From Corynespora cassiicola (Eukaryota; Ascomycota; Dothideomycetes; Pleosporales; Corynesporascaceae): a stretch of 64,000 bases of DNA. Positions 46,514-59,484 of this stretch are shown here, in pieces (position 1 is the stretch's first letter; each line of letters begins with the position of its first letter). Under the pieces are notes generated by a model. The model searched no databases. It saw nothing but the letters and a program-made list of their open reading frames with translations, and was not told where the DNA came from. Location: positions 3,100,001 through 3,164,000 of the forward strand of contig JAEUWY010000002.1 of assembly GCA_022059125.1 (NCBI GenBank), in the 5' to 3' direction. The position numbers and the translations under genes are program-made.

Positions 46514-49500
46514 TCGGCCTCTCCGCCCTGCCCTTTGCTCGCGGGCCCCTCCCCCTCCAGCTCTGCCCGTCGGCGCCGCTGCACTGTGGGCGCCTGCTCG
46601 CCGACCCATCCGGCACACATCGGCGAACACCCCCCCGCCGTGTGCCCTCCGCAGCCGGCCTTGCCATTCGTTGGCGTGCTCGATTCCAGATTGAAAGACA
46701 TGCACGTCTCAAGCTGGCCGCGATCAGCACCCCGCGTTCCCGCTCGCCATTCAGCGCACGTGTGAGCGCCCCCGTCACATCGCATCGACGCTTGCCATGT
46801 GAGCGGCCTGCGCAGCGTGCTGCACGTTGTCAAACTCTATTTTTTCCTGCCGACTCAGGAGCCTGCATCCTGGACACGGCAGCACGCAGACTCTGACGTC
46901 CCGAACGGAGCCCGCATTGCCAATCACAACCTCTCGCCTGCTCGACACACCTCTCCCCCGACTCCACTGTCCCACGTTTCATTCCCAACCTTTGGACATG
47001 GAGTGACGGAGGATTTTCCGGATTCTGGTAGTGTGCATCGCCGCCGCCCGTCGGATATCTATGTGACGGAAAGGAGAGCGAGCTCTCCCCAAACCTCGCG
47101 GCAACTGCCACTCTCCGTGCTCGTACTCGTCGCTCATGTATCCACTCTGTCGCCGGCCTGCTGGCTGCCTCGAGTCTCCTTTCTCCTCGGCTACCCCCTT
47201 GACCCAGCATGCCGAATACGAACTCCATTCTCACTGACTTCTCTTTTGGTCACGAAGACACGGTCCGGAGCATTATTCATGGACCCTGTGACAGCCCTAC
47301 GAGCCCGCCACAAGCCACACGGCTGGTATTGCCAAATGTGGCACGCCTCGTCACTCTTGCTCTTCACGACTTGGATTCACACCGATCACCATGATTGCCT
47401 CGGATTCCGCGGTTAATGTCAGAGTCGGTTCCTCTCCGCAAAGGGGTCCAAGACCGCTCTTGTTTGGGGTTCGGCACTTTTGCAAACCCCTGAATGCTTC
47501 TCGTCTCTTATCGCCCCTTGTCCACCTCATCAAATCAAGCCTCACTTTCTGTACAACTACACGCCGAAGTACCTTGTACAAAATCACGGTACGTACCATC
47601 ATCCCACCCATCAACTCGCCCTGCATTTCCATGATGACCACGCTGGGGCCATATGAGCTCACTCTTCTCGCCCACGCTCTCCCTCTGGGATTACGTGGAC
47701 GCGGAGATGAGCAATGGATTCAACAACCAGCAAATTTTAACATCTTCTCAACCTGTCTGACTCAAATCGCGCTCTCTCCGGGGCTCTGCTGCCCATCTCA
47801 CTTTTACAAAATAACCAAACGAAAAAAAGACCCTCGCACCGATCGAAATCGTCTCCGCATTGACTGTTACTAACGATAAAGCTAGGTGGGCTCCGGTCGC
47901 CCTCGGCTTTTGTACTATCTGCACGCTAGTAGAAGAGCTGCCGCAATTTCCAGAGGGCGGCACCCAAATGTCTGAAACCTGCGGGTCCAGTATGGGAATC
48001 ATGATGCGATTTTTCTGATTCATGGTGTTGGTCCAGATCCTCCGGCGCTCCGCTCTCGCAAAGCTTCGCACCCTTCTTTGCGCCCATGGTACCCTGTGCA
48101 GCAGCGACTCCGACTCCGACTCCGACCGTCGAGTGCATACTGCCGTGCGGATGGAGCATTTCGTCCTCTAACCAACTGTGGCCCGGGTTTTCGCTGCCCG
48201 AAGAGAGCTGCGAGTGGGACATTGCTGCTGTTCTGATGCTTTTCCTGCTTTTATTTAAACCTTACAAAGGTGGGGGTCAGGTGTTTAACCGACGACATGC
48301 CCAGTGCTATCCGACGAACGAAGTGTCAATGCATGGAACTAATCTAGGCGTGCTGTTGCTAACCAATCTTCTAGTGTTCCCTGTGCACATGTCGCTTGCC
48401 ACGTCACTAACCATCGTCATCAACAATGAAATGTCTCATCGTCATCATTTTTTCGGCTTCACCGCGACTGCGTGCGTGCGGGAGTGCCTGCCAAGCACCC
48501 TGGTACCGTTCCCGCAGTCATGATTAGGCGCTCTACGTGTTGGCCTGCAGCCGGAGTAATGACGAACTTTCCGGCACTCCCGTAGTCGGCTTGCGTGCTA
48601 CCTTCCTAACAAGTCTTAGGCCGTACTAGACTACGGGTATGCTGTTAATCCGAACCCCGCGGCAGGAGCCTACTTCCGGTTACCTGGCCAACGATGCGAC
48701 CCTACGCTGTTAACAGGGCTGGTCCTACACGGCTGGAACCACCAGGATGTGGTATTATAGAAAGTTCGTCTGAGGGCCCCATGTATTAATGCATAGCTTA
48801 GATGGCTGTCTTGTGTGAACCAGTCTGGGGATTCTCAGGCGTCTCAAGATACACACATTCGCTTCGGTAGATAGGATCAACACAAGCGAGATACTTGTTT
48901 GGAGGTATAAAAGTCCATACGATTTGTATGAGAGGTGATGAATTTTTTGAGTACTAATCATCCCACTAGTCAGCTATCCAAACAAGACCACCATACCCAC
49001 AACACCCAACCTCCAGCCCACCCATGTAAAACCAAACCCTCCCCCTCCGATCCCAATCCCCCAGCCCGATCCCAACGGCCCCGAAAATCCCTCCTTGTTT
49101 GAACCTAACACCCAGGGATCAAAGCAAAAAAAGAGGGGGGGGGAAGCCTCACGAAACCTCATCGCCCAAACCAAACCAAATAAAAAAAAATACCGTTGGC
49201 CCCGAGGAAGGAAGGAAGGGTAGGTACATACACAGCTACGTTCCGTGGAGCGGAACTCGATGCATGACACACTTAGCCTGCCCGCTTGCCCGAAGGAGGG
49301 CCCCCCGTTACGCTGCGCCCCCATTTTGTCCTTTCCGATTCCTTGCCTCCTCCCGGAGGAGGGGGGCTCTGTATTCCGACGCCTTGCTCATCATCAGCAT
49401 CGTGGCTTTCTCTCTTCAGCGAAGTGGAACGCCATGGCGAGGTTTTGGATGGATGTTGACGGGATGTTGGATTGGATTGGGAGAAGCGAATGGCCCAGGA

Positions 49501-50065
49501 GAGGGGGGGGGCGAGGCGATACAATGACGTGCTCTGCGGATTTGGATAGGTACGAAAGTCGAGTATGAGGAAGGGGCGATCAATACGCATTATGGAAGTC
49601 CATTCACGCTCTGATTCGTTGGCAAGGTTGAGGTTTGAAACAGAGATAGAAACGTTGAGTCCTTTTTTTTCTGTTCCCCTTCTCGCTTCTCTTTGATGAG
49701 CCGACTGGTAGCAGGATGTGCCTGGGTGCTGTTGCGGATAGCGGTTCGAGGGCAGATTGGTCGCATCAACCCCCCGAGCCACGTTATGGATCCACAGAAC
49801 GACGCCGTGTCCAACGGGGGAGATTCCCCCGCTCAACGCATGGTGGGCCTAGATCAGGGAGCGAGGAGCCAAGTGGTGCTTGTTGTATCGGAGGAAACAC
49901 AGACTAGACATGCATGGGGTCAGGGTAAGACGGAGGGAGCGAGTAGGGCAGTCAGCGGGGCCAAAAGTCGGTGTCGAATACCGCTTAATGGGATTCGGCA
50001 TGATGGCGATATGGCCGTACCATGTCGTCTTCTTGGCGGGAATGGGTAGTAGTTAAACCATGCAC

Positions 50066-50120
50066 GCGGTGCGGTGCGGTGCGGTACGATGCGATGCGAT
50101 GCGATGCGGTTCGGTGCGGC
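50066..50120. repeat. Pentanucleotide microsatellite GCGGT / GCGAT
   Basis: Four copies of GCGGT are followed by about four of GCGAT and again GCGGT, differing by one base within the unit. Confidence 0.85.
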
Positions 50121-52479
50121 TTTCCCGGTTTTTTTCTTTTGTTTTTCTCGTCCACTCATCCTTGAGCTGGATTGACGTGTCATTGGCTCGGAGACGGATC
50201 CCGGATGTGTATAGGTTTAGGTTGTGCGTGGGGTCTCGGGTGTATGTATGCGCTCGGAAGGGACGAGATTCCACCGCCGTGGGTAGGGGTGGGGCCTTTG
50301 GCGTTGAGGATGTATGTAGCCGCCGTGGTTTCGGTGCGGGCTTTGGGTTCTCTGGTAAAGTTTATTTTGCTTTTGGCGGTTGCGGATGGCGGGGGGTGGG
50401 GTTGCAGTGGACCTGTACTTTTCGCTTGCTTTTCCTGGACAGGGTATGCATTGTTGACTGGATAGAGGGTAGGAGTGCGCTTGGTGCATCGTATCGCGGT
50501 GCTAAAGGGGGGGGTGGCTGCGCCTCGATGAGTCGGATCAAGGCTAAGTGACTCGCCGTTGCGGCGTGCAAAGTTTGGGAGTGGCTTCCTGATAGTTTGG
50601 AGCATGGTGCCTTTGCTTGTGTGTGAATTATGGATTAGTATCATGGTAAATCATCTTTAGCGTATCGGCCCGATGCAGTCATGGGCTCATGGCACGGCGA
50701 GTAAATAGTAGATTCCCCTTCCCGTACTGCACCGTTAGACTTGAAGCAGGAGTGACAAAATTGAAAGAGATAAGTCAGTGGATAGAGGAAGAAGACTTTT
50801 TTACTGGATCATTGCTGACCACTCGACATGGTTGAGGGTGGGCTGTAAAGGTTGATTCCATGCGCCCCCTCCAAGTCCAATGACAAGGTCGTAGCCCCTG
50901 ACCTGCAGTTCATGACTGTTGTACTCGATAGATATAAAAGAATTCGATTGAACCCCAACAAAAATGCCCTGACTCGTAAGCCTCGACTCGGTTTACGTGG
51001 CAGTGATCAAGGGTTGAGCCTGTCGACGTTACTGCTCAAAGACACACACGGCCCGATCATCACAAAGTACAGGCTTCTGTATATTGAGTTTAGATATGAT
51101 ACAAGTGATATTGACCTCCACCACACATCGGATATATGAGCTGTGCGATTCAAGATACCGCACTCGGCATTATTGCGGTTGATCTGCCGGCTGTACTCAC
51201 AATACTTTGGGCTCAGCGTTGAGGTTTATTTAGGTATCCTATACGGATCACATGCTCTTGGTGAAGCGAATGGTTGACTTCAATAGGAGATTCACCCAAC
51301 CTATCAGTCCGCCAGCGGTTTCTAATATAACCGGGAGGTCTCGGCTCGGTGTCATGGCACATCAAAGGGGCCGCAACTTGATTGCTGTCTTGGTCCTTCT
51401 ACGAGTGAACAATTAATTCTAAACAACTAGAAACCACTGTAGGAACTTATCTCAGTTATTTGGTTGGTATTGGAACGTTTCAACTCATCGCGTACATTTC
51501 CACCAAGTGGTCCTCACAGGGTCAAATCGCCTGATTCTAGGAACTACACGACGAGCACGCAGACCCTTGGTAATGTTGAAATCCTACCCAATGCTATCAG
51601 TGTTGTGCATTCGTGGATCAGTTACCGGCATTGACAACTGCCGAGGGTACCCCAAGACCCAGCTCAGCTGGAATGTGGAGCTTCGGTCAAATTACTGCCT
51701 TTATCTGCCCGATTGCTCCGAACACCCGGGATTATTGCGACAGCCACATCTACATGAGCACCCAAACTATGCTCACGTGGAAGTAGCGCTTAGGCCCCTT
51801 GGATTTAATGGACCGGGTCAACGCTGAGACGTGGCATGCGCCATTTCTCCAAAAAAGCAGCCGGTAGAGGCCTAGCCGTATGTATGTATCAAGCATTGAG
51901 GTGGGTCAGCAACATGGGAAGATGCATAACAGACACTTTGAATGACTCGGGCGGATACATACTCCCGCATCTTGAAGTTTCGGTGAGTCTGACGTTGTTC
52001 ATGGGCCAAAAAAGTGAGGGTAAACCTATTTGAGATAGCACGAGGCTGCAGCGATAAGGAGGTGGCACCATGCCCAGGGTCTTGGAACAATTGACGCAAA
52101 TGACCCGTTATCCGGGAACTTAGTCTTATGCCATCTAGATCAGGTGGATCATTCCGAGACCACGGGATGCCTTGCATATGGCAGTAGTAGGGATTAGTTT
52201 GCTGATTTGTGTTCAATTGAGTAGAGGGCTGGCGCAAATGTCGTACGACGAGGCTGAGCAAAACCTATTAGCCTTGCTTCTCCTCGCTAAGTGGCCTTGT
52301 GGAGACGACAGGAATCTAGATGTGTTAAGATTCACGACATCAACGTTTTCCTATGGGTCTATCCACACACTGCAATGTTTTCCAGGAGTATTCTTGGCTA
52401 TTTGCAAGCCTTACTGTGTTGTACAAAGTAATAAAATAAAGGATGGGGTACAGACATCTGAGAAGTGGGGTCTAAACAT

Positions 52480-54350
52480 GTTGCTCTCATAAGCACAAGG
52501 ACGCTATCGTATAATATTGAGGCTATGCGCTTAAAGTTCAGGTAGATAGAACAATAATTGAATAATTTTGAGGTTTATGTGAGCTCAAACGAACAATCCA
52601 ATGCTCTCTTGTTAAAAATGGGGGCGTGGAGGCAAGGGAGGAGAAGCGTAAATAAGCTTATCTATTAAGACTCTTGTCTTTTCTTGTGTACTGAGGGTAT
52701 GGGATGCCCTCTTGTGGATTTTATCTGTGGAACATACATGTGGCGTGCTTCCTTTCCTGAAAGGTAGATACAGGAAATCAAAATTGTGCTGTTAATAAAT
52801 GAACAACTACTTACATTTGCAGTCCTAAATGCACTTCTAAAAACTCAATGCTTAAAAATTACCTTGTTCAACTTTCTCTTTTACAAAATTGGGCAAAGGA
52901 GATATGAATGAGTGGTTTTCCTAGAGCCTAATCCAGGCTATGTGTTAAATACTGAGATACTAGATTTTTTTATGTGGCCTAGTTATTTTTTTTCTAAACG
53001 ATATGCGTAGCTTTTGGTATTCGATGCTACGTGGTTTTGAAATGGATTTAGAGTCCTTCTCATTCTCAATCATAGCCCTCACATAATGGTGTCTTTAAGG
53101 GGCTATTCTGTGCTTTAGCTTCAACTATAACTCGGAGCATTTTTAAAGTAGACTTTTCGTACAAATAAATAAAATAGAGCTAAATCTTAATCTAATAGCA
53201 GAGAAAATCTATGCCAGAACCAAAAATCTGGGCTATAAATCATTTTTCACATAGAGAATTTTTTGTATTTATGAAACTTAGTGAAAATTACGATAGGCTT
53301 TAATTTATGAAGACTTTACAGCACCTCTATATTGTATCTACACTAGCCTGCATCAGCGAAGATGCAGTAAACAGAGAAGTTGAATTAGCAAGCATTGCAG
53401 CAAAACTCTAAAAAGAAACCAGAAATTGGCTGGAGAGCACACAAAAGCTGTTATGCAACATAAAGCAGCGTCACAATCGAGCTCATGCAGATTTCAGAAT
53501 ATAATGCGCGATTCGAAGCCTTTCAAGAGCCAGTATGCCCCAAATAAGTCTTCTGTGAGCATTTAGATAGAGAATAATAGCATTTATCGCCAGGCCGAGA
53601 CATATGATAGCTACAATTGTACAGACAGCCTAGACCAATGTTAAGCTGAGAAACTTTGCAAGAATGTGCAATGGTGTTACAATATTCAGCCAATGTGTCT
53701 AAATCTATGCTTCAGTACCATGAAAAGTATCTTGTCTACTCAGGCTGAGAATTCGAACTGATTTGTTAGCACAGGCCATAGAAATCCTCTGCTCTATCTA
53801 GCAATAGTGGGTCCTACATTTTCGCTATTAATAATGTGGCGATACAGCCAATCAAGTCGAAAAACAAAAAGAATGGACACATTACAATGTTTACAGCTTG
53901 ATTGAACTTTGGTGCGTATCTTCCGCCTATCAGTCTATAACCCCACAGTGATCTTTTCGACTTCATGTAGACAACTGGCTAATTGCGCCCCAGTGGTAGA
54001 TAGATTGCGATAAAGCACTTAAAGACTGACATGATTAGTCTTATAGTATCGTGACATATTTGTAGGGAGCTTTTAATCGAAATTTGTCAATGCAGGAGAA
54101 ACTTGGCCTTCTCTCATCAGAGACTAGCATATGAATTTTAACACTCAAGCGTGATCAATCACGAGTAGAGCTAGCAGAATCTTTCATTTTTAACCACAGG
54201 CTCACTGGTCAGTGACAAAAAGGCGAGTTTTGATCACGATCACAACACTAAGCTACTCCCCAAGGTAACAATACGAATAATCCAGGCAGTTCTCGCACAG
54301 TATTTTGCCATATTGAAGAATCATATTTCAAATAAAGGATAATGATGACT
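52480..54350. other. AT-rich, ORF-free tract, probable degenerated repeat
   Basis: AT content is visibly far above all neighbouring DNA and stops are dense in every frame. Short direct or inverted terminal repeats were not found by eye. In fungi such blocks are usually repeats mutated by RIP. A short frame at about 53464-53535 reads ISEYNARFEAFQ, faintly like retroelement Gag. The assignment is an inference. Confidence 0.5.
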
Positions 54351-56874
54351 TGACTCTCATCTTTTGTCACTGTGTCTGTGATTCATCTTCTCTGTTGCGT
54401 AACATGGTTGACATACACCCAAAGAGAAGTCAGAGGCCAAAACCATTACAAATAGTATCCACAGGAGCTCCAACAAAGATGAACCACCATCCTCCAGGAA
54501 AAAAAAAAAGCCGTGGACATGACACCAGCACCGTCATCCTGCTCCGCGGAACACACAACTCGAGTCCACTTATAATCGAACAGTGGATATCGCAACAACC
54601 AGCCCTAGAAAAAATTTGCACGGGAAAGTTGCCTCGTTCAAGAGAAGGGATGATTCAAGGAAAATCCATTCACCCAATGCAGGCGTGCAATCCCTCGGCT
54701 CTCTCTCCCCTGCCACCATGATCACCACCACCACCCTCGTACACTAGCTCCTCCAGCACCTACCCTACCCCTCCAACTTCTCTCAGCCCACAGCCCCGCC
54801 CTCGAAATCGAACGCCCCAAAATCGCACACCAGATCCCGGAAGCGAGGGATTTCCCGTGCGTTTTTGCGCCGGATATCCCGCAACCCGCCTGTGTGGCGT
54901 GATTCCGAATCTGAGGTGGCACGACCGACCGCCAGCCGCGCCGGCGAACATGGCTCGTTTCCCCCCCACCTGCCTAATAGCTAATCGAGGCCTCGGGACG
55001 AAAATGGGCCATGGCTCGGGCTCGCCAATTGCCATCTCCCTCCGCAGGGAAGATAACAACAAAAAGGCCCTAAAAAAGGTCGGCTAGAGTGGCGAAGAAG
55101 CTAGTGCATGTAGGTAAGTAAGCTGCTTGCGGCTCTCTGCACCGTTTCCTTCCTTTGTTTCTGGCTTCGAACTGGGCTAGGGCCGATCCAAGTTTTGGAC
55201 GGATGGACCCTGGGATATGCAGGAGGAGGCGCACAGGACAAGCAAGGCACAAGGGCCATACGGCACGAGCAAGCAACGTTCGAATCCTTCCCGCGCTTCG
55301 GATAGATCCCGAGATCTTTGCTGCTTCGGAAGGACGGCCGGATGGGAGGAGGGAAGAGGTACGTGCAGGCTACTTTGACCGGATTGGTGGCATGTCCGTC
55401 TGATACGAGAAAGGATGGAAAGTCGAATATCCGGCAGGCTCGCTGGGAAACACCCTACCTCCTTCTTCTCAACAGTTCTCGCGATCCCGGCATCATCTCA
55501 GCAAACTGACTACCATGCACAACACCTGCCTGTTCCTCCACCCTCTCTATGACCCCTCCCCCCTTTGCCCCATGCTAGCGCATGGCCTGCAGCCATCTCT
55601 CCCTCCCATCACCGCTCACCGCAATCTCCAACTGCTGTGATGCCATGCACGACAACGCCCTTCGCACACGTACGACCCTCCCGTTCCCCGCGAGATTTGC
55701 CGGCATAGGACATGGCCATCTATTTCAGCGTCGGCCCCGCAAAGCGAGCCAGCGAGGGCGCCGTATGGTCCATGGTTCCGACGACGTGGTTATTCACGCA
55801 CACGAACCTCGAGGATGTAGAGGGCAAGGGAGAGCAGGAAGGGGTGAGGGGTGGACGCACGACGTCACTATGTGACATCGACTTCGGGACTCTGCAGGGG
55901 AGCACGACGCAGAGAGAGCCGGGGGCTGCATACGTGCATGAGGCAAGTGGTTCCGAATCGAGCGACAGGAGAAATATGAGAGAATGAAAGGAAGGAGAGA
56001 GAAAACCAGGGACAAGAAAAAAAAAGTCTACGCGAGCAGGTGAGCAAAGGTTGGCGTTCTGAGCATAGGTCGCCAATGGTCGATGGCCGGATGGGTAGAG
56101 ATAAACTTTGGTTTCCCCACCTAACGTGATCGACGGCTTGACGTGCCGCCTTGCCATGTGCAGGCTAGCGCGCTTGTTCGACCTCCAACCCTTCACATGC
56201 CCGCCTTCCCCCCCCTCCTCTCCAAGAGTCTTGCCCGACCGCGAAGACGCACCGCACGTCACACAGTCTAGAGACGAGGGCGCGGCGACTTTACCCGAAG
56301 CTGCGCGGTCAAGAAATGTGGTTCCCCGCGTCGGCGACGCAGGTGGCTCCAGACAGCCTTTTGCAGCCTTGTCCTGCATGCCCTCCAGCTTTTCGCCATC
56401 TTGGCTTGCGATGAGCCTGCGATCGATGGCGCAGAGCCATGGCCATGCGTTGGCCAATGAAGACGGCGACGCGTGGTGAGAGGCATGCAGGCAAGCCTTG
56501 GTCAGAGCATCACCTGAGGACGTGGGGTAGTGATGCTCCCGCCCTCGCTGGATATATAACTGATACCAGTGAGCTTGAACCGACTACTTCGTTTCTGCAT
56601 CGTGAGGGTGGCCCCGTATCATGGTTTTCCCTTGCACCTTTCCTTGCAGCTGCACTCCCGAGCCTTTGTCGCATGCAGTGTGGGTTGGGCCAGTTACTGC
56701 ATATTCTTTGTCCATATTCACGCATCCTATCGCGCGCATCAGGCCGCATTGAGAAAACGGCAACGTCCTGGGGCTTGTATATACAAACGAAGGCGGTGGT
56801 CTTGGTGTCCCCACATAGCACTCGGAGCAAGAGCTGGAACAAGCGGGCATTGCAAAGTCGGCAACACGCGCACC

Positions 56875-57491
56875 ATGAGCAACAACGTCACGGACTCGGA
56901 GCTTGCCGACGAAAAGAGAGAGGGCGGTATTGCCATTGCCATTGTGCTACCGTCGTTGTTTGCGATAGTAATCATCATCCTCGTAGCCATGTCCGTCTTC
57001 CTCGCGCGTCTGTCGGCAGTGTCGATTTACTGATTGTTAGGCGACGATACAGTGCCTTCCTCCTCCCCCGACTGAGCGAAGAAAATGCAGAGGCAAAGGA
57101 GGCGCGCAAGCAGAGGCGGCTAGCCAGGCTCGACAGTAGTGTCAAGTCGCAACACTATGTCGAGTGGGCGGCGAAGCAGAGCCGCGAGCATCCTGGGACT
57201 GCATTCACAATCAACCCACTATGGTACGTCTGCGTCACGGGCGTATTGTATGGCAAGCCGGCTAATGCGATGTTTTGTAGCGTAATATGCTTGGAGGAAT
57301 TCGACGACGCAGCGTCGATACGCGGGCTGGGCTGTCTCCATGTCTTCCACCAAAAGTGTCTGGACGACTGGTTTGGGCGATGGAACGAGTACTGCCCACT
57401 GTGTCATCGGCCCATCATCCAAGGCATGTCGTCGCCGAAGAAGAAACGAGAGTCCTCCGAAGAGAACCCACCGATCGCGTTCCTTGTATAG
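56875..57491 (+). CDS. Single-pass membrane RING-H2 protein (probable E3 ubiquitin ligase)
   Basis: Three exons, 56875-56990, 57041-57223 and 57281-57491, encode 169 residues. A hydrophobic segment (about 18-38, IAIAIVLPSLFAIVIIILVA) is followed by basic RRYSAF, a charged linker (EAKEARKQRRLARLD) and a RING-H2 finger. The ligands are Cys100, Cys103, Cys118, His120, His123, Cys126, Cys138 and Cys141, in CVIC ... CLHVFHQKC ... CPLC. The first intron (50 nt, donor GTCCGT) was chosen because it joins the membrane segment to the RRY frame. The second intron (57 nt) is a multiple of three without stops, yet splicing is needed to make the CVIC pair. RING-H2 membrane proteins act as ubiquitin ligases on endomembranes; substrates are unknown. 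There is no signal peptide separate from the anchor. Confidence 0.85.
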
Positions 57492-59484
57492 GAAACTGCA
57501 TCGGGATCAAGATGGGGATCGGGACCGGGCAGAGTGTGCTCGGGGGGAGGCAGTGTGGCAGTGAGATGACGGCTCGCAGGCCGAGGAAATGCTGCGTGCT
57601 GAGAGCTGCGGCATGCTCAGCGCTCCTTGGGGGGCATAGACACTGGCAGCGGATGGGATGAAAAAAGGAAAGACGAAGCGAGGGTGAATGGCACGTGGAA
57701 GCGGCGACGACCCCACCAAGCGAGGGTTGCGGGCCCGGAGAAGAACAGCGAGTAGCGGTGGCGCTTCTAGCCAAGCTTGGCAACGGGTGGGCTCGTCTAT
57801 CCTTGCTGTGATCGTCAGCGTTTGGGGAAATATTTCGGGGCAGATGGCATTCGGGCTCGCGGCTGGGGCTCGAGGCGCTCGTAGCGCTAAAAAGGGAAGC
57901 GATGCGACAAGACAGTGGCCAGCGAGCACGAGAGCCGTACACAGCGTTCCCAGGGCCGATGGAGGGTGTTGGGCCGACGATGGTGGAGGTGGAGCCGAAG
58001 ATGGAGAGCAGTGACGTCGTCGTGTGGGTTTCAGGAGGGCCGATTAGAAACAGGCTCAGGTACAGATGGTGCGTACCGCGACCTGTTTTTGAGGCGATGG
58101 GATCAGAGAGCATCGACGATGCGACGCGAGGCAAAGCAATTGTAGGGAAGATGACTAGATAGCGGAGCAGACAAAGCAGACGAGATGCATCTAGTTACTC
58201 ATGCTTAGCGACGGCGGTCTCGGCTGGGCTGCCCGCACTGTGCTCGCGCTGCTGTGCCCCTGCTGATCTCTGGCTGCTGGATGGCCAAACCTGCAAGCAT
58301 TGCTCCGGTAAGAGTGACAAAGGCAGGCATCGGGTCGGGATGCGCGGTGCGAGGGCTGGAGGCGGAGGTGTAGGGCTGCCGACTCGCGGGCCCTGCATTC
58401 GCGTGTTAGGGATAGACTACGGATAGGCGTGGGCGGATGCTGTTCGGAGAAGGTGTCCAAGGCATGCGTGCGTGGATGCGTGGATGGGCGGATGGGTGGA
58501 CAGATGGAGGCCTCTGCTGGAGGCGAACCTTGAGTCCGGGGCGGCAGCCGAGGCGAGGCGAGACGCTAGGCCGGCGGCTGGCTAGCTGCCGTTGTCCCAA
58601 AGGGCGCGGGCGGCGGCGGCGGCGGGCCTCTCGCTCCGGCGGGCGGTGACGGGCTGCCCAGGACAGCACCACGGCCGCCAGCTTCGCGAGCTTCGCCAGC
58701 TTCACGTCCACGATGCGGCGGTTTGCCCTGGACGCCGGCTGCTTGTCGCGCACCCTACCGCCCAGGCTCACGGCGGCAGTGCCGTCGCCGTCGCCGTCGC
58801 CATTGCGGCCACCAGGCTGGCAGGGCGGCGCCGGGCGGCCCGTTGCGGCATAGCGCGTCGTGGCCTCAGAAATGTCACGCCACCAGAAGGTGGTCTGATT
58901 TTTGCTCTGGATTTGCTGGACCTGCTCGACTTGGTTCCTCGACTGGCGGCCTGCCCTCTGCTGCACCGAGACCCGAGCAACCGCACATACCTGTCCCCTC
59001 CCGGCCCTCCCTCTCCCACCTGCACGCTGCATGCCCGACTCTGTATTCCGCATGCCCACGCCCCTGACCACTCGGGAGCCTAGAACCGCACCAGAGATCC
59101 ACTCGCACTGCTGCTGGATTCCGCCCGCCTACTCACCTGGTACGGCCAACTGCCGCCAGCTTTGCGAAACCCAAGCCTTGCCTCTCTCATAAGCATCGGC
59201 CTCCCCCGGAGCCGGTCCTAGGAGAAGAAATCCCCTTCCCTCCTCCTCTGCCCTCCACCAACTTCTGCATCTGCATCTGCGTCCCACACCCCGGCCTTTA
59301 AAGGAAACCGTGCTGCCTCTTCCCGTCGGGCCATTCCACTCGACCCGCGCTCCTTTCGGTGCCCTGCGCCTGTTCTAGTCTCACGGATTGGGCTTGGCGA
59401 CGGTTTCGGCTACCCATCTCACCCCAATATCTCCTGATCAACGCGTGAGCCCTCTCGTGCGACCGACATCCGCTGACCCTCGCC
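57492..59484. other. Intergenic, about 2 kb, GC-rich
   Basis: No gene is supported. The right end is a C/T-rich leader of the bHLH gene. A GTCGCC repeat lies near 58784-58800. Confidence 0.5.

Larger units (their letters stand above)
44121..56874. other. Gene-free region downstream of LaeA, about 12.7 kb
   Basis: I find no coding region I can support on either strand. It comprises GC-rich parts (44.1-48 kb and 54.7-56.8 kb) with microsatellites, a mixed part (48-52.5 kb), and an AT-rich core (52.5-54.35 kb). The short open frames overlap on both strands and lack motifs. Confidence 0.5.

Noticed and set aside
45837..46778. Opposing open frames of about 290-313 codons
   Set aside because: Both strands are open over the same GC-rich minisatellite DNA, which is typical of compositional ORFs.
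48086..48523. Plus-strand open frame of 145 codons with a hydrophobic stretch
   Set aside because: No signal peptide, no recognisable family and no splice pattern. Kept as non-coding.
50852..52492. Short open frames near the AT-rich tract
   Set aside because: They lack similarity to known families and have no splice consistency. Probably non-coding or decayed repeat.
56439..56874. Upstream extension of the RING gene in one long open frame
   Set aside because: The extension lacks a membrane segment and any motif. The start at 56875 with a 50-nt intron gives a coherent anchored RING protein.
58406..59083. Open frames of 163-221 codons on both strands
   Set aside because: Overlap each other and run over GTCGCC-type repeats. 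No domain was recognised.
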